64,000 bases of DNA from Aeromicrobium yanjiei (GCF_009649075.1 NZ_CP045737.1:682001-746000); one strand, 5' to 3'. Shown: positions 50,027 through 58,945, counted from the first letter of the stretch. Notes: a model not told the origin generated them from the letters alone. Made by a program: numbers and translations.

Positions 50027-50058
50027 GCGGAGGACCCGGCACCGGCCGGGTCCTCCGC
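50027..50058 (+). terminator. Terminator hairpin after DUF5679
   Basis: GCGGAGGACCCGGC and its complement form a perfect 14-bp stem around the tetraloop ACCG at 50041-50044. Confidence 0.85.
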
Positions 50059-50106
50059 ACCTGTGTGCACCCGGCGGGGGTCCACGTCAACCTCTGGATC
50101 GAACCG

Positions 50107-50260
50107 TTGTCCACCGCTTGTGGACAACTCTGGGGACAAGTTGTGGGGAACGCCGAGCGAGCCTGTGGACGAAGCGGTGCACAACCTGTGCGGTGAGCGG
50201 GCGCGGGTGGCAGTGCGTGGTGCGTGAGCAGGACTTTCGGCCGGACCCGCCTGTGGACGC
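50107..50260. other. Cluster of DnaA-box-like 9-mers
   Basis: Relative to the actinobacterial DnaA box TTGTCCACA: TTGTCCACC (50107, one mismatch), TGTGGACAA (50119, perfect on the minus strand), TGGGGACAA (50131, one), TGTGGGGAA (50142, two), TGTGGACGA (50164, one), TGTGGACGC (50252, two). The first four start 12, 12 and 11 bases apart and the fifth 22 further, about one helical turn each. The rest of the 309-base gap from 49985 holds the terminator and the promoter of the next gene. Confidence 0.6.
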
Positions 50261-50281
50261 AGAAAAGACACCTCGCGGCGG

Positions 50282-50287
50282 TAGATT
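50282..50287 (+). promoter_or_regulatory. -10 box, leaderless promoter of the M48-like gene
   Basis: TAGATT, six bases, then ATG at 50294. Confidence 0.5.
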
Positions 50288-50293
50288 CACCTC

Positions 50294-50785
50294 ATGGGCG
50301 AGGTGGAGATCCGGCGCAGCGACCGGCGCAAGCGCACGGTGCGGGCGTACCGCGAGGGCGGCAGGACCATCGTGCTGATGCCGGCGCACCTGTCCAAGGC
50401 CGCCGAGGACGAGCACGTCCGCAACCTCGTGGAGCGGCTCGACCGCCGCGAGCAGCGGGTGCGCCCCAGCGATGACGAGCTGATGGCCCGGGCGGCTGCC
50501 CTGTCGCAGTCCTGGTTCGGCGGCCGGGCGGTCCCGTCGTCGGTCCGCTGGGTCACCAACATGGACAAGCGATGGGGCTCGTGCTCGAGCTCGGACCAGA
50601 GCATCCGGCTGTCCCACCGGCTGCAGGGCATGCCGGCGTACGTCGTGGACTACGTGCTGGTGCACGAGCTGGCGCACCTGATCGAGCCCAACCACAGCCG
50701 CCAGTTCTGGGCGCTGGTCAGCGCCTACCCGGAGACGGAGAAGGCGAAGGGATTCCTCGAAGGCGTCTCGTGGCAGCAGCGGTGA
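50294..50785 (+). CDS. YgjP/SprT-like zinc metallopeptidase (DUF45)
   Basis: A 163-residue minigluzincin-type protein. The zinc motif is VHELAHLIEPNHSRQFW (HExxH near residue 118-122 with the third ligand His about 9 residues on). It is preceded by WGSCSSSDQSIRLSHRL, which is characteristic of the YgjP/WSS1-like group. The N-terminal strand segment RTVRAYREGGRTIVLMPAH fits the family. No export signal. The last 68 bases overlap the convergent Nudix gene. Its substrate is unknown; relatives act on DNA-protein crosslinks or as general peptidases. Confidence 0.87.
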   Translation: MGEVEIRRSDRRKRTVRAYREGGRTIVLMPAHLSKAAEDEHVRNLVERLDRREQRVRPSDDELMARAAALSQSWFGGRAVPSSVRWVTNMDKRWGSCSSSDQSIRLSHRLQGMPAYVVDYVLVHELAHLIEPNHSRQFWALVSAYPETEKAKGFLEGVSWQQR

Positions 50786-51296
50786 GGTCGCGCACCGACT
50801 GATCGGTTCCGTCGGGCAGGTCGTCCACGTCGAACCAGGCCAGATCGTCGGACTCGTCGCTGATCGCGATCAGCTCGTCCGTCGCGATGCCCACGAACTG
50901 CACGTCCAGGTGGTGCGACGGGCGGATCGGTCCGCACGAGGGGACCTCGTGGCGTGACAGCAGCACGGGCTCGGGGTCCACGCTGATCGTGCGCAGGCCG
51001 CTCTCCTCGAGCCCCTCGCGCCGGGCGGCCTCGACGAGCGTGGCGTCGCCGGGCTCGCAGTGACCGCCGGTCTGCAGCCACCGCTTGATGATCCGGTGCA
51101 GCGTCAGCAGCACGCGCGACCGGTCGGGCGAGACGATGACCAGGCTCGCGGTGAGGTGATCGGGGTGGCAGCTGCGACTCATGGCGTCGGGATGTGCGTC
51201 GAGGTGCGCGAGGTAGAGCAGCCGGAGCCGCTCCTGCTCGTCGTCGGGGGCCGTCCACCGCGCGAGGACGTCGTACGCGTCCCCGTGCAGCGTCAC
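50718..51296 (-). CDS. Nudix hydrolase
   Basis: A 192-residue Nudix protein. The Nudix box spans about residues 77-100: GGHCEPGDATLVEAARREGLEESG, close to the Gx5Ex7REUxEExGU pattern. A preceding KRWLQTGGHCEPGD and following GPIRPSHHLDVQFVG recall enzymes acting on nucleotide sugars or dinucleotide polyphosphates. The GTG start overlaps the stop of the DUF2342 gene by four bases (GTGA), so the two are coupled. Its 3' end overlaps the convergent metallopeptidase gene by 68 bases; the C-terminal tail is low complexity. Confidence 0.88.
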   Translation of the reverse strand: MTLHGDAYDVLARWTAPDDEQERLRLLYLAHLDAHPDAMSRSCHPDHLTASLVIVSPDRSRVLLTLHRIIKRWLQTGGHCEPGDATLVEAARREGLEESGLRTISVDPEPVLLSRHEVPSCGPIRPSHHLDVQFVGIATDELIAISDESDDLAWFDVDDLPDGTDQSVRDLTAAATRRLRGIPSPSPSPGRR

Positions 51297-52588
51297 TCGG
51301 GACGGTCCTCGTCGCCGGTGTGGTCGCCTCCGTCGAGCAGCTCGCCGAGGGCGGCGTCGAAGTCGTCGTCGCCCTGCGTGCGGCCCTCGCCCTGGGCGAA
51401 GCCGAGCGGATCGTCGAGATCGGCAGCGACGGGCATGAGGTCGGGGTGGCTCCAGACCGCGTCGCGCGCATCAGCGCCCTGGCGGTCGCGCAGCGCGGCC
51501 CACAGCGTCGTGGCCTCGCGCAGCTTGCGGGGACGCAGCTCGAGGCCGACCAGGGCAGCGAACGTCTGCTCGGCGGGGCCACCCGTGGCCCGGCGGCGAC
51601 GCATCGCCTCGGACAACGGGGCGGCGGCCGGCATGCGGTCCTTGGTCGCCTCGGTCACGACCTCGTCGACCCAGCCCTCGATGAACGCGAGCAGCGTCTC
51701 CAGCCGATCGAGCGCACGCTGCTGCTCGGCCGTCCGCTGGGGCTCGAACAGGCCACCTGCGAGCGCCTCCTGGATGTCCTCGGGCCGCGAGGGGTCGAGG
51801 CTCCGCATCTGCTCCTCGATCGCCGAGATGTCGATGCGGGTGCCCCGGCCGTACTCCTCGATCGCGCCGACGAGCGCCGAGCGCAACCAGGGGGAGTGCT
51901 GGAAGAGGCGGTGGTGCGCGCACTCGCGCAGCGTGACGTAGAGCAGGACGTCGGCGGCCGAGTGCTCGAGACCCTCGCCGAACGCCTTGACGTTCTCGGG
52001 GATCACGGCGGCGACCCGCTCGGGGCCGAGCGGCAGCCCGATGTCGGTCGACGACACGACCTCGCCCGCCAGGCCACCGAGGGCCTGGCCGACCTGCTGG
52101 CCGAACATCGCCCCGCCGGCCTGCGTCAGCATGCCGAGCAGGGGACCGGCCATGGCCTTGGCCTCCTCGGGCAGGGCCTGGCTCATGGCCGTGACCACGT
52201 GCTGGGCGATCGGCTCGACGAGCTGCTGCCAGGTGCCGGCGGTGGACTCGATCCACTCCGCGCGGCTCCATGCCGTGGCGGTCGTCGCGCCGGCGGGGAT
52301 CGAGGTCGCCGTGTCGAGCCACAGCTCGGCGAGCCGGGCGGCGTCGTCCACGGCACCCTGCTGGGAGCTGGTCGGGCTCGGATCGGGACCCGCGGCGGCC
52401 ACGGTGTGGCGGGCGACGTCCTTGGCGAGATCGAAGTTGACGCTGCCCTCGTGCGGGGCGAACATCTTCTGCATCTGGCCCATGATCTGGTTCATGTCGA
52501 TCGGGCCGCCGGAGAACGCGCCGAAGATCTGCTCCATCGGCGTGCCCTTGAAGGGGTTCTCGGGCTCGTTCTTCTCGTCATCGGCCAT
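51293..52588 (-). CDS. DUF2342 zinc-dependent metalloprotease-like protein
   Basis: A 431-residue soluble protein. The core carries ADVLLYVTLRECAHHRLFQH (about residues 205-224), the Glu-Cys-Ala-His pattern of the DUF2342 family, often annotated as a zinc-dependent metalloprotease or F420-associated protein. A second block LETLLAFIEGWVDEVVTEA follows. The N-terminal 110 residues contain a Met-rich stretch (MNQIMGQMQKMFA). No membrane segment. Leaderless-type TAGTGT box six bases upstream. Protease activity is unproven to my knowledge. Confidence 0.88.
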   Translation of the reverse strand: MADDEKNEPENPFKGTPMEQIFGAFSGGPIDMNQIMGQMQKMFAPHEGSVNFDLAKDVARHTVAAAGPDPSPTSSQQGAVDDAARLAELWLDTATSIPAGATTATAWSRAEWIESTAGTWQQLVEPIAQHVVTAMSQALPEEAKAMAGPLLGMLTQAGGAMFGQQVGQALGGLAGEVVSSTDIGLPLGPERVAAVIPENVKAFGEGLEHSAADVLLYVTLRECAHHRLFQHSPWLRSALVGAIEEYGRGTRIDISAIEEQMRSLDPSRPEDIQEALAGGLFEPQRTAEQQRALDRLETLLAFIEGWVDEVVTEATKDRMPAAAPLSEAMRRRRATGGPAEQTFAALVGLELRPRKLREATTLWAALRDRQGADARDAVWSHPDLMPVAADLDDPLGFAQGEGRTQGDDDFDAALGELLDGGDHTGDEDRPE

Positions 52589-52594
52589 GTGACA

Positions 52595-52600
52595 ACACTA
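52595..52600 (-). promoter_or_regulatory. -10 box, leaderless promoter of DUF2342-Nudix
   Basis: Minus-strand TAGTGT, six bases, then ATG at 52588. Confidence 0.5.
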
Positions 52601-52653
52601 CCGACTTGCTCCCCGCACCCCAGCGTTCCGTGTTCGCCCTACGATGAATCGAC

Positions 52654-53076
52654 ATGACAGCCGTACGCCTCATCGACATCCGCGAGACCCCGTTGAGCCT
52701 CGACGAGGTCTACGCCGCGGTGTCTGACCCCACCGCGGGAGGCACGTGCCTGTTCGTCGGGACCGTGCGCGACCACGACGGGGGACAGGGCGTCAGCGCC
52801 CTCGGCTACTCCTCGCACCCGACCGCCGTGGCGCGTCTGCAGGAGGTGGCCGAGCGCATCGCCGCCGAGTGCGACGTCGTGGCCCTGGCGGGCGTCCACC
52901 GCGTCGGCGACCTGACGATCGGTGACCTCGCGGTGGTGGTCGCGGCCTCCGCGGCGCATCGCGCGCAGGCGTTCGAGGCGTGTCGCCGGCTCATCGACGA
53001 GCTCAAGGCGGACGTGCCGGTGTGGAAGCATCAGACGTTCACGTCGGGCGACTCCGAGTGGGTGCACCACGCCTAG
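52654..53076 (+). CDS. moaE: Molybdopterin synthase catalytic subunit MoaE
   Basis: Transfers sulfur from MoaD thiocarboxylate to precursor Z to form the molybdopterin dithiolene. The 140 residues show GTCLFVGTVRDHDGG (about residues 30-44), RVGDLTIGDLAVVVAASAAHR in the core and the active-site Lys region PVWKHQTFTSGDSEWV at the C-terminus. Length is normal. A TACGAT box lies eight bases before the ATG. The window also encodes two molybdoenzymes (FdhF-like and sulfite-oxidase-like), which would use this cofactor; no moaD is adjacent. Confidence 0.94.
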   Translation: MTAVRLIDIRETPLSLDEVYAAVSDPTAGGTCLFVGTVRDHDGGQGVSALGYSSHPTAVARLQEVAERIAAECDVVALAGVHRVGDLTIGDLAVVVAASAAHRAQAFEACRRLIDELKADVPVWKHQTFTSGDSEWVHHA

Positions 53077-53121
53077 CGTGGACATCTCGACGGGGATTCG
53101 CTCCGGGTTGTCCTGACTCAC

Positions 53122-53127
53122 TACTCT
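53122..53127 (+). promoter_or_regulatory. -10 box, leaderless promoter of the PDZ-Lon gene
   Basis: TACTCT, six bases, then GTG at 53134. Confidence 0.5.
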
Positions 53128-53133
53128 TGACGT

Positions 53134-54213
53134 GTGCCCGAGCCCTCCTCGCTGAGCCGTCGTTACACGACATTGGTCGTGGCGGCGGTTTCGTTGATCG
53201 TGCTGACGAGCGTGGCGTTGCTGGTCCCGGTGCCGTACGTGACGATGAGTCCCGGCCCGGCGTTCGACACGCTCGGGTCCCCTCGCATCGCCGGAGGCAA
53301 GCCGCTGCTGACGTTCGGCGACGACGTCAAGACGTATCCGACCACCGGATCGCTCGACTTCACGACGGTGTCGGTGACGCGGCCGGACTCGCAGGTGTCC
53401 ATCGTCGATGCGATCAGGTCGTACGCCGACAAGGACGTCGCGGTCGTGCCGAAGTCGCTGGTCTATCCCGACGATGAGTCCGAGAAGGAGTCGAGCGCGC
53501 AGTCAGCCGCCCAGCTCGCGAGCTCCAAGGACGCCTCGAAGGTCGCCGCCCTGCGCGCTGCGGGCTACGACGTCCCCGGTCGCCCGGTCATCGCCGCCGT
53601 GGTCAAGGACGGCGCGGCGGCCGGCAAGCTCGAGTCGGGCGACATCGTGACGAGTGTCGACGGCACCGAGGTCACGTCGTCGGATGCCGTCGTCAAGGCG
53701 GTCGGCTCGGTCGAGCCCGGCGACACGGTCGAGGTCGGCATCGAGCGCAAGGGCACCCCGCGGACGGTCTCGATCGTCACCCGCGCAGACCCCCAGGACC
53801 CGGACGTGCCGCGGCTCGGCATCTCGATCGGCACCAAGTTCAGCTTCCCGATCAAGGTCGACAACAACGTGGGCCGCGAGATCGGCGGACCCAGCGCAGG
53901 CTCGATGTTCGCCCTCGCGATCTACGACAAGCTGACCCCCGGCCAGCTGACCGGCGGCAAGACGATCGCGGGGACCGGCGAGATCTCCGCGGACGGCGTG
54001 GTCGGCGCGATCGGCGGGGTGCGGCAGAAGATGGCCGGCGCGGCAGAGGCCAAGGCGACGATCTTCCTCGTGCCGGCGGCCAACTGCGCCGAGGCCGCGG
54101 ACGGCGACGACCACGGCCTCAAGCTGGTCAAGATCACGAAGCTCGACGACGCCATCTCCTCGCTCGAGGCGCTGGCCAAGGACCCCAAGGCGAAGGTTCC
54201 CTCATGCAGCTGA
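53134..54213 (+). CDS. Membrane-anchored PDZ and Lon-type serine protease
   Basis: YlbL-like protease of 359 residues. An N-terminal signal anchor (TLVVAAVSLIVLTSVALLVPV, quoted by its position at about 10-30) places the rest outside the membrane. A PDZ domain (about 140-220) contains GKLESGDIVTSVDGTEV. The Lon protease domain has the nucleophile Ser in GGPSAGSMFALAIYD (about 250-264) and the Lys in AIGGVRQKMAGAAEA. Both dyad residues are present. Its start is fixed by a leaderless promoter. The next gene overlaps by 10 bases, consistent with an operon; the target is unknown. Confidence 0.9.
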   Translation: MPEPSSLSRRYTTLVVAAVSLIVLTSVALLVPVPYVTMSPGPAFDTLGSPRIAGGKPLLTFGDDVKTYPTTGSLDFTTVSVTRPDSQVSIVDAIRSYADKDVAVVPKSLVYPDDESEKESSAQSAAQLASSKDASKVAALRAAGYDVPGRPVIAAVVKDGAAAGKLESGDIVTSVDGTEVTSSDAVVKAVGSVEPGDTVEVGIERKGTPRTVSIVTRADPQDPDVPRLGISIGTKFSFPIKVDNNVGREIGGPSAGSMFALAIYDKLTPGQLTGGKTIAGTGEISADGVVGAIGGVRQKMAGAAEAKATIFLVPAANCAEAADGDDHGLKLVKITKLDDAISSLEALAKDPKAKVPSCS

Positions 54214-54713
54214 TGCCCGACTCCCCGCTCCGCCAGGCCGCCCTCGAGGTCGAGTCGCACGTGGGCGCCGAGGGATGGGACCAGCCCCCGCGCCTGTTCG
54301 CGCTGGTGCCCACGGCAGATCTCGTCGCGGCCGAGCCCGGCCTCGCCGACCAGCTCGGTGGCGACCCCGACGGCATCACGCCGATCGAGCAGGAGCTGCC
54401 CGAGGGACGTGAGCTCGAGGACCTGCTGACCGAGATCGAGTGGCCCGACGCCGTGATGGGCTGCGCCGCCGTGATCGAACGCATCATGCTGCCGCCGGAG
54501 GCCGAGGAGTCGCTGCCCGAGGACCCCGACGCGATCGTCGAGGCGGCCATCAACCACCCCGACCGCCGCGAGGTGCGCCTCGTCGCCGCGGTGACGCGCG
54601 ACGGCCGGTCCCACAGTGCGGTCCGCGCCAGGGACCCCGCAGACGCGGAGCTGCTGGAGGGCCCTGACCTGGTCCCCGGCCTGATCGAGCACCTCCGCAC
54701 CACCCTGACCTAG
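54204..54713 (+). CDS. PPA1309-family conserved protein
   Basis: A 169-residue acidic soluble protein. Recognisable blocks are GAEGWDQPPRLFALVPTADL (residues 25-44), IEQELPEGRELEDLLTEIEW and a C-terminal PDLVPGLIEHLRTTL. It matches the actinobacteria-restricted family named after Cutibacterium PPA1309. It lies between the PDZ-Lon protease (10-base overlap) and the UPF0182 gene, an order kept in related genomes from memory. No catalytic motif; function unknown. Confidence 0.9.
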   Translation: MQLMPDSPLRQAALEVESHVGAEGWDQPPRLFALVPTADLVAAEPGLADQLGGDPDGITPIEQELPEGRELEDLLTEIEWPDAVMGCAAVIERIMLPPEAEESLPEDPDAIVEAAINHPDRREVRLVAAVTRDGRSHSAVRARDPADAELLEGPDLVPGLIEHLRTTLT

Positions 54714-54743
54714 AGTCTTGACACCCCTTCACCCAGGAGACCT

Positions 54744-57662
54744 GTGAGCGACATCTTCGGAACACCCCGTCCGCGCCAGCCCCAACCCCCGTCGGGGTCC
54801 GGGCGACGCCAGCGGGTGCTCGTCCCGACCCTTGTGACCTTGGCCGTGCTGCTCCTGCTCGGCTCGATCTTCATCAGCGTGTGGACGGACCGGCTGTGGT
54901 TCAAGTCCGTCGGCTACAGCGAGGTCTTCCGCAGCGTCCTGGTGTCCCGTGTCGGACTGTTCGTCGCGATGGGGCTGATCTTCGGCCTGTTCGTGATCGG
55001 CAACCTCTACCTCGCGTACCGGACGCGTCCCGACACGGTGCCGCTGCGTCGTGACGACCCGTCCTACCGCTACCGCCTTGCGCTGACCCCCATCCTCAAG
55101 CCGATCGGCATCGTGCTGTTCCTCGTGCTCGGCGCATTCGCCGGCTCCGTCGGCGCGAGCCACTGGGACACGTACAAGATGTGGCGCCACGGCTCGTCGT
55201 TCGGCGTCAAGGACCCCCAGTTCAACAAGGACGTCGGCTTCTACGTCTTCGACTACCCGTGGTGGCGCTTCCTGACGTCGTTCTCGTTCGCGATGATCGT
55301 CATCACGGTCCTGGCGGTGCTGTTCCTCAACTACGTCTACGGCGGCATCCGCATCGCCGGCCGCGGCCCCAAGCTGACCCGCGCGGCGCAGGTGCACCTG
55401 TCGGTCCTGGTGGGTCTGGGTGTCCTGACCCGGGCCGTCTCGTACTACCTCGACCGCTTCGGCCTGGCGATCGGCAACTCCAAGCTGTTCGACGGCATCG
55501 GCTACACCGACGCGAACGCCCGCATCCCGGGCAAGAACATCCTGATCGGTGTCGCGATCGTCTGTGCGATCTTGTTCTTCGCGGTCATCTTCATCCGCTC
55601 GTGGACCCTCCCGGCGATCGGCCTGGGTCTGCTCGCGCTGACGTCGATCCTCATCGGCGCGATCTGGCCGGCGGTCATGCAGGGCTTCCAGGTCAAGCCG
55701 TCCGAGCCCGACAAGGAAGGCCCCTACATCGCCCGCAACATCGAGGCGACGAGGGAGGCGTACGACGTCGCGGACACCGAGGTCGAGTCCTACTCGGCCA
55801 AGACCGACCTGACGGACAGCGAGCTCGCCGCCTCCGCGGAGTCGCGCGTCAGCACGCGTCTGCTCGACCCGACCCTGATCTCGGACGCGTTCGAGCAGCT
55901 GCAGCAGGTGCGCGGCTACTACTCGGTGCCGAGCACGCTCGACGTCGACCGCTACAAGCTCGAGGGCGAGAAGGTGCCGCAGGACACGATCATCGCGGCG
56001 CGTGAGCTCAACCTCGACGGCCTGCAGGACACGCAGCGCAACTGGGCGAACGACCACACGGTCTACACGCACGGCTATGGCATCATCGCCGCCCGCGGCA
56101 ACCAGCGCGGCCCCAACGGCGAGCCGGTCTTCACCGCGAAGGACATCCCGCAGATCGGCGAGATCAAGACCACGACCCCGCCGCGGATCTACTTCGGCGA
56201 GCAGTCCCCGTCGTACTCGATCGTGGGTCGCCCGAAGGGTGCCGCCGCGATCGAGGTCGACATCCCGCGCGGTGGCGCGACCGGTGAGGACGGCAAGGTC
56301 AACGCGACCCAGAACACGTACGACGGCAAGGGCGGCGTGCCGATCGGCGGCCTGTTCAACAAGGCGCTCTACGCGTTCAAGTTCGCCGAGCCGAACATCA
56401 TCTTGTCCAACCGGGTCAACTCCGAGTCCAAGATCCTGTACGACCGCGAGCCGCGCGACCGGGTCAAGAAGGTCGCGCCCTGGCTGACGGTCGACGGCGA
56501 CTCCTACCCGGCGGTCGTGGACGGTCGTGTGGTGTGGATCGTCGACGGCTACACGACGAGCAACTCCTACCCGTACTCCGAGCACCGCTCGCTGCGGGAG
56601 GCCACCGCCGACACGCTGACCGACGGCCGCGCGCAGAAGGCGCTGCCGACCGACCAGGTCAACTACATGCGCAACTCGGTCAAGGCCGTCGTCGACGCGT
56701 ACGACGGCACGGTCAAGCTCTACCAGTGGGACACCAAGGACCCGGTGCTCAAGACGTGGATGAAGGTCTTCCCCGACGTCGTGGAGAGCAAGGCCAAGAT
56801 CAGCGACGCGCTCCTGGAGCACCTGCGCTACCCGGTCGACCTGTTCAAGGTGCAGCGCGACGTGCTGCAGCGCTACCACGTGACCGACGCGCAGACGTTC
56901 TACGAGGACGGCGAGCGGTGGAAGGTGCCCGAGGACCCGACGGCCCCGAGCAACTCCAGCGCCCTGCAGCCGCCGTACTACCTGTCGACCGCGCGGCCGG
57001 GTGAGGACACGCCGAAGTTCAGCGTCACCAGCGTCTACCTGCCCAACCGGCGACAGAACCTGGCGGCGTTCGTTTCGGTCAACTCCGAGGCGACGGACAC
57101 CGAGAACTACGGCAAGATGCAGATCCTGCAGCTGCCGAGCGAGACCCAGATCTCGGGTCCCAGCCAGATCGCGAACGACTTCCAGACCGACAAGGGCGTC
57201 TCGCAGGCCTTGCTGCAGTATCAGCAGTCCAAGACGGCGTCGATCCTGTACGGCAACCTGCTGACCCTCCCGGTCGGCGACGGGCTGCTGTACGTCCAGC
57301 CGGTCTACATCAAGCGCAGCGCGGTCGAGGGCTCGTACCCGGTCCTGCAGTTCGTGATCGCGTCGTTCGGCAAGGACGTCGGCTTCGGACAGACCCTGGA
57401 CGAGGCCCTCCGGGTCGCGCTGGGTCTTGAGGAGGGGACGAACCCCGACGACGCCGCGGAGAGGCCGACGACGCAGCGACCGGAGTCCTCCGGCAACCAG
57501 ACGGCCTCACAGCTGCTGGACGACGCGTCCCGGTTCTACGACCAGGCGCAGGATGCTCTGAAGGACGGCGACCTCGCGCTCTACCAGCGTCGGATGAACC
57601 AGGTCGGCGACGCGGTCGAGAAGGCGCAGCGGGCCGTGGAGCAGGCCGAGAAGAAGGAGTAG
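54744..57662 (+). CDS. UPF0182 large membrane protein
   Basis: A 972-residue integral membrane protein. Seven hydrophobic helices occupy about residues 25-310 (for example LVTLAVLLLLGSIFISVW and ILIGVAIVCAILFFAVIFI). They contain LWFKSVGYSEVF after the first helix and WRFLTSFSFAMIV. A very large outer domain of about 600 residues follows, with TRLLDPTLISDAFEQLQQVR and the late YVQPVYIKRS block. It ends with a charged coiled coil. Conserved throughout Actinobacteria without assigned function. CCAGGAGACCT upstream is a good ribosome site for the GTG start. Confidence 0.93.
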   Translation: MSDIFGTPRPRQPQPPSGSGRRQRVLVPTLVTLAVLLLLGSIFISVWTDRLWFKSVGYSEVFRSVLVSRVGLFVAMGLIFGLFVIGNLYLAYRTRPDTVPLRRDDPSYRYRLALTPILKPIGIVLFLVLGAFAGSVGASHWDTYKMWRHGSSFGVKDPQFNKDVGFYVFDYPWWRFLTSFSFAMIVITVLAVLFLNYVYGGIRIAGRGPKLTRAAQVHLSVLVGLGVLTRAVSYYLDRFGLAIGNSKLFDGIGYTDANARIPGKNILIGVAIVCAILFFAVIFIRSWTLPAIGLGLLALTSILIGAIWPAVMQGFQVKPSEPDKEGPYIARNIEATREAYDVADTEVESYSAKTDLTDSELAASAESRVSTRLLDPTLISDAFEQLQQVRGYYSVPSTLDVDRYKLEGEKVPQDTIIAARELNLDGLQDTQRNWANDHTVYTHGYGIIAARGNQRGPNGEPVFTAKDIPQIGEIKTTTPPRIYFGEQSPSYSIVGRPKGAAAIEVDIPRGGATGEDGKVNATQNTYDGKGGVPIGGLFNKALYAFKFAEPNIILSNRVNSESKILYDREPRDRVKKVAPWLTVDGDSYPAVVDGRVVWIVDGYTTSNSYPYSEHRSLREATADTLTDGRAQKALPTDQVNYMRNSVKAVVDAYDGTVKLYQWDTKDPVLKTWMKVFPDVVESKAKISDALLEHLRYPVDLFKVQRDVLQRYHVTDAQTFYEDGERWKVPEDPTAPSNSSALQPPYYLSTARPGEDTPKFSVTSVYLPNRRQNLAAFVSVNSEATDTENYGKMQILQLPSETQISGPSQIANDFQTDKGVSQALLQYQQSKTASILYGNLLTLPVGDGLLYVQPVYIKRSAVEGSYPVLQFVIASFGKDVGFGQTLDEALRVALGLEEGTNPDDAAERPTTQRPESSGNQTASQLLDDASRFYDQAQDALKDGDLALYQRRMNQVGDAVEKAQRAVEQAEKKE

Positions 57663-57679
57663 TAGGGGGCGGGCGCCCG

Positions 57680-58945
57680 TCAGAGCAGGTAGTGGAACAA
57701 CGGACTGCCGGGCGCCACCCGCTCCACCCCGAGGGGGCTGTCCTCGAGTCGCTCGAGGAGGCCCTCGAGGTCGTCCGCGCTCGCCAGCTCCACGCCGATG
57801 AGCGCGGGCCCGGTCTCCCTGTTGTTGCGCTTGACGTAGTCGAACAGCGTGATGTCGTCGTCGGGCCCGAGGATGTCATCGAGGAACCGGCGCAGCGCGC
57901 CCGGCTCCTGCGGGAAGCTCACCAGGAAGTAGTGCTTGAGGCCCTGGTGGATGAGGGACCGCTCGAGCACCTCGCCGTACCGGCTGATGTCGTTGTTGCC
58001 GCCTGAGACGACGCACACGACGGTGGAGCCGGGCGTGACCTCGATGCTGTCGAGGGCGGCGGTCGCGAGGGCTCCTGCCGGCTCGGCGATGATGCCGTCG
58101 GACTGGTAGAGCCGCAGCATCTCGGTGCAGATGTGGCCCTCCTCGACCGTCACGAGCTGGGCGCCCGCGTCGCGTACGAGCGGGAAGGTGTGCTCGCCGG
58201 CCGTCCCGACCGCCGCGCCGTCCACGAACGGGTCGACCTCCGCCAGGGGAGTGGGTGCGCCGGCCGCGAGGGCAGCGCCCATCGATGCGGCGCCGGCCGG
58301 CTCGACGCCGATGATGCGGGTGCTGGGGTGCCGTTCGTGCAGCCAGGTCGCCATGCCGGCGATCAGCCCGCCTCCGCCCACCGGGACGACCAGCAGATCG
58401 GGCGCCTGACCCAGCTGCTCGACGATCTCGGGGGCCACGGTGCCCTGACCGCTGATCGTCCGCGGGTCGTCGAACGCCGGCACGAGCACCGCGCCGGTGT
58501 CCGCGGCATCCTGCTGAGCGGCGCGGAACGCGTCCTCGTAGGAGTCGCCGACCACGATGACCTCGACGTCGGTGCCACCCAGGGTCACGATGCGCTCACG
58601 CTTCTGCCGGGGCGTCGTGCCGGGCACGAAGATGCGTCCGCGGGTGCCGAGCCGGCGGCAGGCGAGAGCGACCCCCTGCGCGTGATTGCCGGCGCTCGCG
58701 CACACGACGCCGTGGGCCCGCGCGTCGGCGTCGAGCTGCACGATGAGGTTGTACGCGCCACGGATCTTGTACGACCGCACGGGCTGCAGGTCCTCACGCT
58801 TGAGCCAGACCTGTGCGCCGGTCGCCTCGGACAGGCGCGCGTTGAGCTCCAGCGGCGTACGGCTGGCCACGTCAGCAACGCGAGTCGCTGCCTCGTCGAC
58901 GGTCGCTGCGGTCACTCGGGCGTTCGAGATCGGGGAAGTCGTCAC
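57680..58945 (-). CDS. ilvA: Threonine ammonia-lyase (biosynthetic/catabolic, with ACT-like tail)
   Basis: PLP enzyme converting threonine to 2-oxobutanoate, the first step of isoleucine synthesis. The PLP Lys is in PVRSYKIRGAYN (about residue 60). SAGNHAQGVA is the substrate loop, VPVGGGGLIAGMA the phosphate-binding glycine cluster, and VVCVVSGGNND the serine that contacts the pyridine nitrogen. A C-terminal ACT-like regulatory domain (about 330-421, HYFLVSFPQEPGALRRFLDD) suggests feedback control by an amino acid. The GTG at 58945 is preferred (421 residues); TACGGT lies eight bases before it. It is convergent with UPF0182. Confidence 0.92.
   Translation of the reverse strand: MTTSPISNARVTAATVDEAATRVADVASRTPLELNARLSEATGAQVWLKREDLQPVRSYKIRGAYNLIVQLDADARAHGVVCASAGNHAQGVALACRRLGTRGRIFVPGTTPRQKRERIVTLGGTDVEVIVVGDSYEDAFRAAQQDAADTGAVLVPAFDDPRTISGQGTVAPEIVEQLGQAPDLLVVPVGGGGLIAGMATWLHERHPSTRIIGVEPAGAASMGAALAAGAPTPLAEVDPFVDGAAVGTAGEHTFPLVRDAGAQLVTVEEGHICTEMLRLYQSDGIIAEPAGALATAALDSIEVTPGSTVVCVVSGGNNDISRYGEVLERSLIHQGLKHYFLVSFPQEPGALRRFLDDILGPDDDITLFDYVKRNNRETGPALIGVELASADDLEGLLERLEDSPLGVERVAPGSPLFHYLL

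Noticed and set aside
49985-50293. Chromosomal replication origin
   Set aside because: Only about six boxes, no dnaA or dnaN, and no AT-rich unwinding region; reported instead as a DnaA-box-like cluster.
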